64,000 bases of DNA from Actinomucor elegans (taxonomy: Eukaryota; Mucoromycota; Mucoromycetes; Mucorales; Mucoraceae): positions 2,666,001 to 2,730,000 of the forward strand of contig JAMSLZ010000005.1 in assembly GCA_026027325.1 (NCBI GenBank), read 5' to 3'. A program made the position numbers and the translations under genes. Of this stretch, positions 36,795-47,659 are shown in pieces. Under the pieces are notes generated by a model. The model saw nothing but the letters and a program-made list of their open reading frames with translations, did no database searches and had not been told where the DNA came from. The stretch's first letter is position 1; each line of letters begins with the position of its first letter.

Positions 36795-39010
36795 CTATGT
36801 TTTCACCTGACATACAGCCAATTATTTAGCTGGATGTGCTAAAAAAAAAAAAGCACCATTGTGCTCTAGGCTTACTATATAAAATACCTTGCAAACTTTG
36901 TTTTCTTATTTTTGAAATAGAATACGGATAAATTGGTTTTAAGTACAATGCTTTGGAAATAGAGACCATACAAGTGTCAAAATCAAGCCTATTGGCTAGT
37001 TATACATGTTTGTAGTAACTGAGAAGTAGATCGTGCAATGTATCACTCAGTTGCAGTACTCAAAATCAAAGTTTTAAATTGTGTAATCAGAATCAACCCT
37101 TAGGTTTGTGCGACTCATTGCATTGAATGTGTATAAATAGTAGTTTTTGGCTCTTTCTTTTACTTTTACAGTCAACATGGATGTATCGTACGAAAGAAAC
37201 GTCACAACATTATTGACGACAATTATATCCAATGCTATCACCATTACTCTACTTGGTGTATATAAAAGCATTAAGCAAGATACTTATACCCATGAAGAGT
37301 TGTCATGGGAAAGTGGTACAATTGCTCCTTCTTGGCTGTCATATATTGATTCATTTTTTGATACGTTGATCAATCCTATTCAGCTTGTCGAGGACACAGC
37401 ACTAGCTCTTTGCAATTTAATAATAGGAATGTCTGTGGGTATGCCATTCAAGTATATCCGCCTTTTGTCCGATGCTTCATATTTCATTGGATATAACCCT
37501 CAAGACGTAGTGGATGAAGATAAACAAGGCGTAGTGGATGAAGATAAACAAGACGAGAGAGAAGAAAATGCCAATTTGCATATTGATGATAGCCAAACGG
37601 ACGTTGATGACGACTCTTTAGAGAGTGGTTCTCTAGTTGTTGTTCTTGAAAATTATGAGGACAGCGCTCAAGCGCAGTTACCAAAAGTATGGCTTCCAAA
37701 ATACTGGCCAAAAAAGGTCAAGGAAAAGAATGACCTTCGATTATTGTATCCACCTCCTGAAAAATTTGTAAGTGACGCTGGCTTTGACGAATTTTATTCT
37801 GTAAAAAGTAGCTTGGGTTGCTTATTTGGTGCTGTGCAGTGTGTTTCAGCAATTGTAATATCATGCATACGCTTACAAAATATTGATACGGTGCATACAA
37901 TGGATGTTTTATCAATGTACACAAGTTATATGCTTCTCTGTACGGTGATCGGTGTATCGTTTGATCCAGCCTACTATTGCAAACCTGTTGTATGTATTCC
38001 TATAAAACAGTTAGAAAGATACACAACGATTGGCAGTCGATTGTCCTTCCGAAACTTGCGCTTGTGTATCCATTCGTTTTTTAGTCTTCGCCGTGGACGT
38101 ATGCTAGTCAGCATTCTCTTGGTAGCACCAATATGCTTAATGACAGCTCTACTAATTTACATTAACAAAAACAGCCTATTGCTATTGTCATTAAGTACAA
38201 TTTGGATATTTGTCACTGCGCTTGGCTCTTTGCTTTTATTAGTACCTCTCATTTTTTCAGTCATTCCAACCGATATATTTGCCACTGTTCATATGGTGGT
38301 TACTCTAGGTTTGTTGATTACATTGATAGTATATTCTTGCTTAAACGCCACGGTTGAACAAAAATATCCGAGTAGCGCAAATTGGCTGCCGCACTTCTAA
38401 GTATGACAGACATATTATAATAAACTTTATTTGACTTAAAGAAAGCTATATTAGCAATGATGTAATATATAATTTACTGTTCGCGTACGTAAAGATATAT
38501 TAACATAACTAACATTAGGACTAAATACAAGCAGATTTTCAAAGATTTAGATGATGTCTTATTAAAATTACAAAGTCACTTTTAGATCAATATTGAGCAA
38601 AAATGCTGTAGTGAGTTTTGAGTGAAAGATAGAGAAAGGAATACTCTTTTCAATGAACTATCTGGCAAAGCTTCGCGTATAATGACTTACGTCCTTTTTC
38701 GTCATCCATTAAAAAATAACAAACTGTGTCTTCAAGACATGCTATTGCTCAGGCCCAATCTCGAAAAAACTCTTGCTTATTCCTCAATCTTTCTCGTTGA
38801 ACCATGACATTGAACCTTGTTGATTAAGCAAGAAGTTACAGAACGAAAGGTTTATTTGACTTTATGAGCTCAATGTTCTGTTTTTCAAGTACATGGTAAA
38901 GGAGCGCCAGGATTAAAGTTTCATTGAACACATAAAAACTGGACTTTTTTTTTTATGAATCACTATATGCAGGCAAAAGATAAAATAGCCGTTTGGTTAA
39001 TAGAGGTTAG
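36795..39010 (+). repeat. segmental duplication, copy B (pairs with about 18090-20210)
   Basis: Contains the intact membrane-protein gene plus about 400 bp upstream and about 600 bp downstream that resemble the flanks of the pseudogene at 18.5 kb. Limits were estimated by eye. Confidence 0.5.
37177..38400 (+). CDS. orphan multi-pass membrane protein, intact member of a three-copy local family
   Basis: Single-exon frame of 407 residues from ATG at 37177; earlier in-frame codons to 37147 lack ATG. I do not recognise a named family. There is a hydrophobic segment near the N-terminus (LLTTIISNAITITLLGVY) and another in the ALALCNLIIGMSVGMPF area. An acidic cytosolic-looking loop (about 108-150) contains an exact eight-residue tandem repeat, VVDEDKQ(G/D). 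About four more membrane segments follow (GCLFGAVQCVSAIVISCI, MLLCTVIGVSF, MLVSILLVAPICLMTALLIYI, IWIFVTALGSLLLLVPLIF, TVHMVVTLGLLITLIVYSCL). Two degraded relatives lie at 18491-19551 (+) and 36120-36690 (-). Being open over 407 codons while the sisters decayed suggests selection or recent origin. A TATA-like TATAAATAG lies about 45 bp upstream. Confidence 0.75.
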   Translation: MDVSYERNVTTLLTTIISNAITITLLGVYKSIKQDTYTHEELSWESGTIAPSWLSYIDSFFDTLINPIQLVEDTALALCNLIIGMSVGMPFKYIRLLSDASYFIGYNPQDVVDEDKQGVVDEDKQDEREENANLHIDDSQTDVDDDSLESGSLVVVLENYEDSAQAQLPKVWLPKYWPKKVKEKNDLRLLYPPPEKFVSDAGFDEFYSVKSSLGCLFGAVQCVSAIVISCIRLQNIDTVHTMDVLSMYTSYMLLCTVIGVSFDPAYYCKPVVCIPIKQLERYTTIGSRLSFRNLRLCIHSFFSLRRGRMLVSILLVAPICLMTALLIYINKNSLLLLSLSTIWIFVTALGSLLLLVPLIFSVIPTDIFATVHMVVTLGLLITLIVYSCLNATVEQKYPSSANWLPHF

Positions 39011-39733
39011 GTATGCATGTACAAAAAAAAAGAGCACTTAATACAGCATGGATGTTGGATTCAAATTAGCTTTTCACTGGATTAAACAATTCATTATGCA
39101 TGAACTACAAACCGGATATCACATGTGGCAGGATTGATAGAGATTTTACGCATCAATTATTAGCTAGTTATTAACATGAAATTTGTCCAGTTACCAGCGA
39201 TATCGTGATTTTTTTTTCCGAGATTCAGGCCATTTTTAGCATCTTTACGTTTCTCAGCCAGCCCCCAATTAAATATCACATTTGATATTCGGTACATGTT
39301 TAGAATGAGATGCTGCATGTATAGCACAACCATTATTTGACCAAAGTAGAAAGACTACACTATATTTTAGATATACGCTGTAAAATATGGGTTTGCCATG
39401 TAAATTGTATCTATACATGTATAGATCTCTACCAATCTTGACTAAATATCGTGCCTGATTACTTGTATGTGTTGGAAATAAGTTACAGCATTCAATACAA
39501 TTTTTGGTTAGCTGAGCCGCAGTTAGTGTATTTTATTTGTGGGTAATGAATTATGTAGATCGATACATGCATAGATTTTATTAGTACTCCGGGTTCGGAA
39601 TGAAATAATGCACTTTGATAATTAGCAGTAATTTAGATTCATCTTTAATTGATATACGGGTCCTACTGAATATTCACAGCCCGTTTTCTTATTGTATTAA
39701 GGGGCAATAAGCAATGCATAGCATCTATTATAT
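38401..39733. other. spacer, no gene seen
   Basis: The first about 600 bp are the 3' flank of the segmental duplication. The 61-codon frame 38622-38807 sits inside it and is not conserved in the other copy. A short block near 39340-39375 resembles 17160-17200 (TTTGACTAAAGTACA). Confidence 0.45.
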
Positions 39734-42677
39734 TTATATGTAAACAGCCACTTCTTTGGTTGGAAGTTCAGGTATTTCATCATTTTCATTCTCTAATGAT
39801 ACACTAACTATTCTAGCAAATGGACATAACAAATCAGTTGGATCATATTCAGGTTGTGCTTCTGTAAGTCCTTCTAATTCTTCATCAAACACAAAAGGAA
39901 CAGGACAAGAGGATACTTCTTCATGTAATTCTAATCCTCTTTCTTTCAGTTGTGTAAAGTTGGATAGTTTACCGTAGATATCCAATACAGGTAATTGATC
40001 AAATTCAGGCAATATCAAGGTGGATATCAAGTGTTGATCTTGTTCTTGTATAAGTGGCACGTCATATAAAGAAACTGCCTCTACAAACTGTTCTCGCATT
40101 GCCTTCTTTCTAAGCTCCAAATGTAAAGTAGACAGACTTTTGCCATTAAAATTAGGATATAACATGACATAGGATCTTAGATAGACTAGTTCTTCAAAAT
40201 ATCTTCTCCACGATTTGGCCCATTCATTTGATCTAAGGTCGGGGACAATGACATCTTGCATTTCAAATCCATTAACGTCCGCATGACGCCCCGTAATATA
40301 GTCATGAAATTCTCGCCAGTGCTCCGGGAAATAGACTGCACCTGCATAACTGGGCCATTGCATGACATACGGTTGATCATCCTTGCCCAGTTCTCGTTTG
40401 GGGTTAAATAGTTTTCGGCCCGAAGGATCAGTTTCTAACATACGTGGAGCATAGAGACTAATACCAAACAGATGAGACTGGTGTTTGGTCTTGTTTTCAG
40501 TGTGGTATCTATATCGCAAAATAGCATATTTTGCCCAGATGTAATAAAGAGGCGAAAGTTCCAATTCACTGTTGAGAATGATAGCATATTCATCGTTACT
40601 TGCTGGATACCACGATTCAACGAAAATAGATGCTTTGTTGGCTACAGAAATACGGTGACGAACCAGCTTGTTCCCCTTTTTCCATTTGTAGTTGTTTACC
40701 AAAGTTTGTGTCACTCGATCACTATTTTGCTCCATCAAGATAGTCAAATCAACATTATCACCCAAATAATGAGCGTTGGTTGCTGAGCTAAGTAAACGAG
40801 CTAGCGCATGGGGTTTTTTGTCTGTGTTGATCATGACTTTAATAGTAAACGTATTCCATTCTAAGATAAAGATTAGTTTCTGTTTGTCAAAAAAAAAAAA
40901 AACGAGGTTTGAAAGCGTTACTTACTTGAAATAGTATCTAGTGGTAACTCAGTTATCCAAAGAGCATTGGGTATTTCTTGTGTTGGCAAATTGATACTGG
41001 GTACATTGACAATTTTGCTAGCAGAATTTATGCTTTCAAATATCGCGTTGGTTTCTTTTATAGTATGAATCATGACTTTAGGCTGTACCACACTCAGAAT
41101 ACGCGTTAAACGATGTAGTATATCATTGACTAGGTTCCAATTATCGCCAGTTTCATGCAGTACACTGAGATCATGAATAATCATTGTAGAGCCTTGCTCT
41201 TCTTTATCACACAAATTAGAAAGCAATTCTTTCATTTGTTGTTGATTTGATAGACTGGCACTACTGGTAACAATATGTAAATCGTCTTGTTGTTTCGCTT
41301 TAAACTGGCAAACTAAAGGAGCCAAATCTTTCAATTGCTCTTCAGAATCCACAAAAAACAGTATGGATTGTCCAGTCTCTGTCGTCGATTGGCTTCGATA
41401 CTGCATCGTCTGATACAATTGCTTTTCACTCAACATATCTTCCAATTGTTTGCAAGTTTCTGATTTCTGTGTCTTTTGCAATCGTATATCTCCCCAATAA
41501 GCGCGTTCAATTGGATCAGTCGGCAATGCAATGGATGGGATACCTGCTGTCATGTACAATGTTCGACTAATAAAGAGTCCCATTGAGGTGATTTTTTCTT
41601 TTTCGACAGCATCTAATAAATAAGGTAACCAAGAACGATGCAACAACCAGCTATCATTAATCATATCCACAGCCTGACTCTTCATCTGCCGACTTCCCGA
41701 GTGCATGGCGTCCGGAATACACTCTATCCCCTTTTCCTTTTCATTTGAAAACAGTGCGCCTTCAGTTCCCAACAAAGCCGATCGATACTGTGCTGTATAG
41801 GATAACTTTAACAAGTTCTCTAAATAGCGTTTTCCGGGCGCAATGTCCTGATCAATCATCCAAACAAACTCGGTAGCGATATGAGAAGTTGTCTGTAACC
41901 AAAGTGTTGTATCGTCGCTTGCCATAACTTTGACGCGTCTTCGATCGAGTGTCATGATCCTCGCTTCCACTTCCTGCTTTGCCTCTGTGTCACATAGGAT
42001 CCAAATGTGTTCTGGAAGTGCTGTTTGTGTGAGTACCGCTTGTACTTGCACGTATAATTGTGTGACAGTGGTAGTATGGATAATAGCAGTAACTGGCACG
42101 CGTCGATGCTTGTTACTGGTAGGCGTAATGGGTAAAGAAACACTGTTGGTAAGTCGACGCAGTTCGTCAAAGGTATGACCAGAAACAACACCTCGAGAAA
42201 GGCGATGTGCATAAGAGCTGTGGCTTGGATTGTTTTCGTTGAACGTACTAAAGTTGATACGAGAAGAGCTACTGCTAGAAGAAACTATTATGTGTATTGT
42301 AAATACCATTTCCAAGATGACCTCATTCAACACGACCTACCTTTTTTTTCGGCGAGTAGTCTATGTAATAGTGCATAATCCGTAGCTTGAGTTGAATCTT
42401 GAAATTGGGTTGATCCCTCGAAAGCCGATGGTGTTTTGGGGGCGGCTGTTGGAGTAACAAGTGGTTTGTAAAATAAGTTGAATAGAAACATCAAGCATAT
42501 ACAGGCTATCACTATGACTTTAGTTTTGTTTTTGAATAGTTGGGTAATAGAATATTTGGTCATGGAGGAATGGAAAGTGGTTTCTACAGGCGGGTACATG
42601 GAGTAAGGCTTTGGGTTGGTAAGTTGTCTTCGAGAACGGGTTCCAGCCCTTTCCAAGTCTTCATCGACTACTATCAT
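39734..42677 (-). CDS. type II membrane glycosyltransferase-like protein (GT2-type fold)
   Basis: Three exons on the minus strand, 42677-42341, 42284-40926 and 40860-39734, join in phase to 940 residues. The short cytosolic tail is basic and a single signal anchor lies at about 53-70 (KVIVIACICLMFLFNLFY). A Ser-rich stem follows. The next region looks like a GT-A nucleotide-sugar domain: VPVTAIIHTTTVTQLYVQVQ, ALPEHIWILCD, VKVMASDDTTLWLQT and FVWMIDQDIAPGKRYLENLL, where DQD is in the usual DxD position. A second half (from about 570) contains VMINTDKKPHALARLL, YAIILNSELELSPLYYIWA and WPSYAGAVYFPEHWREFHDY, reminiscent of a second transferase-like module. This fits Golgi protein or wall glycosylation; donor and acceptor are unknown. 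The family assignment is from motif layout only. Confidence 0.75.
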
Positions 42678-43455
42678 TGTTCTCGTTTAAATTGAACAAA
42701 AGAACCTGTTAATTTATTTCAAACACCAAAATAGAAATTTTTATCACAGCTAGTAGCGGGATTCAAATGAGGTTGCCCCTGAATACAGCCATTAAACGAG
42801 GCCAATTGACGGTTTCTGTAAAGTTAATTGGATAGTTTTCTTTACTCTTTAATCAGAGCTTATTCGTTCCTTTTTGGAATAAATTTTCGTACAATAAATA
42901 AAGAATAATTCACACAATGCGTGCTAGAAAAAGGTATAAGCAAGCAAAAGAATGACATTGTTAACGTTTGCACCTTTTAGGGTGAGATTTTCATTTCATT
43001 TTCTTAACCTGTACTACTCTTGTATTATTCGCCTATCATGGCTTGTAATATTGCATCTTGCCTAATGAGAAGCGGCCAGGTTTTAGCCGAAACCAGTAGA
43101 AATCGTTCAGATTGGTGGTAATACATACTAATTTCTGAGCTGTCATCGTTTTATAGTACTATAATTACGCTTTAAAATTGAATCTAGAGAGATTTGCTTG
43201 TAGCCCAGCCACAAACCTTACAGTAAACAATCAAAGCTTCCTTTTTATTAAGCATACTAAATAGAAGAGAGGGGAGGAGAGGAGGAGGGGGGGGGGGAAT
43301 AATAATAATGAATAACTATATACAATACAATGACATGATTCAACATGATGGCTTTACTCAACCTCTTTTTGCTTCTTTTTGATCATTACTACAATGATTC
43401 TTCTTCTTATCATCATCATCTATTTGACATCCATTCATTCGATTTTCCAAATCAT
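42678..43455. other. spacer; purine-rich tract
   Basis: Mostly AT-rich without genes. It includes a G/A-only tract at about 43263-43300. The last about 100 bp on the minus strand remain open as a coiled-coil-like continuation of the kinase gene in another frame. Confidence 0.45.
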
Positions 43456-45751
43456 CTAAACGTCTCTGCAAGTCTTCTTTTCTTGTTTCATTTGTGAATA
43501 CCGATGACGCATCTCTGCCATTTCTTTATCATGGCGCGCCATTGCTACATCATCTTTATTGTGGACGATCGCATTACGAGCAAAGATGGCCAAGTTCAAT
43601 ATGTCCTCAGCAGAGGGTCGTTGACAAGGATCTCGATGCATCATACGCGATACTATCTCTTTTACCACAGGATAACGTTTAGTAAACGTATCAGGAAAAA
43701 TACCGCATTTCAGACGATCGATCGCAATAGCACGTTCCATGGCAGAAGAGAAAGGATTATAGAGTTCGAATAAGATGATACCCAAAGAGTAAATATCTGC
43801 TTTTTCGTCGTAGGGTTTGCAAGGACTAGCCAATTGCTCTGGAGCAGCATACTTTGATAATAGATTAGCATGCGTACCTGTCTGCATGTGCATTTAAACT
43901 TACTGTGCGAGTACCAACGCCGCTAGTTTGATTCCTTCTCATACGAGGACGTTTTTGGTCCTGCTGATGCTTTTTTTGGATGGCAGAAGCCGTATACAAA
44001 GACAAGACACTATCAGAATGACTACTGCTAGGTTGTTTATGGTAATGGTGATGGTGATATCGAGATGAATTGGAGGAAGGCGAAGCAGATGCAGCAAATA
44101 ATTCAATCACGCTATCAGTAGATTCAAAAGTAGAAGCCAAGTAACTATCTTCCTCCTCCTCCTCTTCATCGTCGTTGGTCAGGAGATCGTTTTCTTGGTC
44201 GGAATCGTGAAAGACATTGGCAGCAAGTCCAAAGTCACCAATCTTGGGAATCAATACTTCACCGCGTTGGTTAGAATTATGACGCATAGGAGTAGTAGAG
44301 ACAGGTCTTGATAGAAAGATATTGCTAGGCTTTAAATCGCGATGAATCAAGCCCTGTTGGTGGATATAAGCTGTCCCTTTCAATATTTGCGTAAACAAGT
44401 CAATGTTTTGCTGATCATCAAAATATTCCTTTGGGTTTTGGTTTCTAAACTTGATAAATTCGTGCAATGTGCCTAAGAGTATCAAAGTTAGTTTTTGTTA
44501 TAACAAGGTGAATAAGATGTGTACTTGGGCAAAGCTGCATTTGAATAAAGAGAATGAATCCGCCCTTATCTTCCTTGGTCTTTTTCTTTCGAGGGTTCGA
44601 CTTTCTTACAGTGGAGTTAGAAGTAGAATGGCAGAGGTATTGATTGCTTGGCTGTAAAGGTTCAGAATCATCACTTTGGTCTTCACTACCAAAGCAAATA
44701 AAAGACATTTCTTCCGACGTAGCGTGATCTTGTTCAAAGGTAGGATCTCGGCCTTGAAATATACTATCATGGCTTTCTTCTTGGCTTCTTGATGATCTCG
44801 ATAGCCAAGAAATATCTTTTTCTTCATCGCTTGCCTGAGGATGATCTACTACGGTAGCATACTCCAACCAAGACGAGTAATAACGCACTACATTATGATG
44901 TTCCAATCTAGCCAAGTTTTTGATTTCTCTGAATATTATATCGTAGTAACCCTCTTCATCACCCAACAAACGGATCTTTTTAATGGCATAATCAATATCG
45001 TCTAGTTTGTTGCGCGCACGCCAAGCGCTGGCAAACCCGCCACGTCCCAATATGCCTTGCTCGACGAAATCATTATGGTAACGCGAGTTTTGGATACTCA
45101 GCGTGTATTTCAGAGGAGATATATCCTCTTCTTCATCGTGTTCTGAAGCGGTTAATAAACGCGGTTGCGACGGTTCCTTTGCAGTATTGGGCTCTTCCTT
45201 CTGTTGCTTGCGTACCGTTTGAGCAGCTGTATAAAACAACTGTTCAAAAGCACGATGGTATGTGGATCGAATACTAGCAACCTCATCAATGAACTCAGCA
45301 TCAATAAAGCCTAATGTACTCAGCGTTTGACATATCATGAAAAAGATCTGACGTGTCGCGTCGGTGGAATCACCGTACGTTTGACAAAGAGACTCGATTA
45401 ATGAAACCAACAAGAGTTTGGTCTGGTGCCTTTTACTGGCCGTATCATTGTTGGTGATCGAAGCAACAGCTAATAATTCATTGTTGATCATGTTGATATC
45501 ATCATTGTCGTAGATATGTCCTAAGAAGTAATGTATTAGCAAAACTTTGGTTACTGCGGCAGGATTTGCTGTAGATAAATGCCTTGGCTCTCGGAATATT
45601 CAGTGGCTCTCGGGGAGGATGGTTCAGAAACAATATCTTGAGGTTTCGTCCAAAATTTTCGAGAACATTCTGGTGAGCTCTCTGTTGAAGAACTAGTCGA
45701 GTCAGACTCGAATGGGGCAGTAACAATCTTTTGCTTGAGCAATGCCTTCAT
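43456..45751 (-). CDS. HRI-type eIF2alpha kinase (EIF2AK1-like), N-terminus uncertain
   Basis: The secure part starts at ATG 45491 and uses exons 45491-44525, 44472-43904 and 43851-43456 (643 residues). The region [16 protein letters not shown] matches the N-terminal domain of HRI. The kinase domain has the Gly loop [11 protein letters not shown] (about 147-157), catalytic Lys in [28 protein letters not shown] and GTRTYAAPEQL; the last appears only after removing a 52-nt intron with a TGCTAAT branch site. HRI kinases phosphorylate eIF2alpha under stress and so induce Gcn4-type factors. Odd points: about 200 residues split the small lobe as in other eIF2alpha kinases, and a further about 110-residue insert with a poly-Glu run and RYHHHHYHK lies between DFG and APE. 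Upstream, ATG 45751 opens a 66-codon Ser/Pro-rich frame that I could not join in phase. Confidence 0.8.
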
Positions 45752-46220
45752 TAAACACTATTATTTGTTGATTAGTGTTGGGTATATGTTGACATTGAAA
45801 GCTTTGAGAAAGCAAAAGAAAGTGAAAGAAACTAAAATTAATGCCACTTGAACAATGACCATTGGCTTGAAATAGACAGTCAAGATAATCGCGGTACACC
45901 TGACAGTCAATCCGATGCTTTATTGGGTTTCCAATACAAAAATGAAATAAAATAGCGAAAATAGAGTGGTTTATTGAAATGCAGATGTATTAAAACATAA
46001 ACTTCAAAGTTTAATAAAGTCAGAAGCTTGCCCTTGGGATAGATTCATCTCATGAGCAGCCTGCCATATTACAACATTTCCTGTTGGGATTGAGACAAAA
46101 AACAATTTAAATCCAGACAGGAACTTTTGCATAAGCCTTTCAGGTTTATAAAATTCATCAAGAGCACCATACAAAAGACTTAAAATAGCACACATAGTAT
46201 GAAAAGTTTATACTTCCATT
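45752..46220. other. spacer upstream of the kinase gene
   Basis: Short minus-strand frames at 45702-45899 and 46004-46195 show no recognisable domain. The promoter of the kinase gene probably lies here. Confidence 0.4.
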
Positions 46221-46617
46221 TCAACAACATAGTGATTGAATAGTAGAACTGATCAAATTGTACCAAGCTCTTTGGGATAATGAAAGATCTAATGGAGCAG
46301 TTTTCAAATGAAAACCATTGGTATGTATAAGCTTTTCTACCAGCGAAATCAAAATAGGGAATATCTAAACTTGTATTTTTTAGTAAAAAATCGACATCAT
46401 TTATGTTTCAAGTGTTGATTGGAAGGTTTTTACTTTACTGGTTCAATACCTGATTCTTTTCTTCGTCAATGTAGTCCATGATATCATCGGTATCATTTCT
46501 AAATAAAATCCGTTAAAAAGGCAATAGTATAGGTTTTTCATTGTATACGTACTTGAATGGAAAGGGTCTTGATTTATCAGGTATTGAATTGATCATCTCC
46601 AATGTTGTTTCATCCAT
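46221..46617 (-). CDS. possible small spliced gene, 85 residues, unknown
   Basis: ATG at 46617 starts MDETTLEMINSIPDKSRPFP. Exons 46617-46553, 46498-46450 and 46364-46221 on the minus strand have GTACGT/TTTAG and GTATTG/TTTAG borders and join in phase with no stop until TGA at 46221. The product is acidic in its first half (TDDIMDYIDEEKNQ) and has a helical-looking second half (PLDLSLSQRAWYNLISSTIQ). I recognise no family. The coherence of three short exons could still be chance, and the gene sits beside transposon debris, so it may be the front of a dead element. Confidence 0.3.
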
Positions 46618-47640
46618 AGTTTGGTCGAATTTTTTTTTCTCAGTATATTGATTGACAATGGAATATGCATTTTGTGGCCGTATCCAGTTTCAACTTCATT
46701 GACAATTTCTGTTCTTTTCATCAACCTTAAAAGACTGTTTCATCCTTGTAGAATGCAGTGTTTGTTATCTAATATTTGTTCAAATTTTCTAAGGTGTGTT
46801 ACTTTTGAAACTTGATTTTCTTTATTATAGGCTCTGAAGCTTTTAACTCTATACATTGTAATTTTATAGTAAATTAGAAAATGGATGTGAGCATTTTAGC
46901 TTGGTATACTCTTACAATGAACTAACCATACATGAAAGTATCCAACACTGCCAAGGAATGTTGAATGCCAAATCTTCTATGGTAATAGTATCGTTCTGTG
47001 TGTTTCATGTTAGTTACAAGTCTCTACTGATATATTTAATTGTTGTCTTATTGTTTCCGTAAACTCTCTTATAAAGCCGGTGGATGTTTTATGAAATTGC
47101 ATGGTTGATTCTGCACATCTCTCAAAAAACACTCTATCAGAATGAACTCGGTTCACTTAGTTCACTGCCATTGAATTAATGTAGCTATTGAATTTTGTCT
47201 AGACCGACACCTACTTCCGTTTCTTTCGGCATTTGCTTGGCGGTTATCGATCGATTACCCATAAATAATGCGTAGATATTGAATGGTACTACTGTCTCCC
47301 TTCCAGGCAGTTGATTGTATATCTTCAGAGCAGTAAAGGTGCAGCGTCAGGATCTCTAATCACCTATTCTCCTTCCAAAAGGATACAAAAGATTTTTCCA
47401 TTTTGTCTTGATCGGGATTAATGTTCTGCGTCCATTAGTATGACATGTGTTTTATTCATCTTGTCTAGAAGCAGTCTAGTGTCCACTGCTTCAACATATT
47501 CTAGCCCTCCTTTTATAAAATGCCAAATGAAATAAACGGAATGACTATGTTAAACAATAAAGAGGACAATGGGTCGCTTTGATGGAGGCTTTTTTCATAT
47601 ATAATAGGATCAGTAAAGAAACAGTTTACGTTAATCCGAA
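46618..47640. other. spacer, no gene seen
   Basis: The 64-codon frame 46621-46815 has no motif and partly mirrors the small gene upstream region. The rest has no supported feature. Confidence 0.4.
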
Positions 47641-47659
47641 TCTCATTCCCAAAGAATAG

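Noticed and set aside
43852..43903. In-frame peptide joining the two kinase parts without an intron
   Set aside because: The frames differ, and removal of a 52-nt GT-AG intron restores the standard GTRTYAAPEQL motif.
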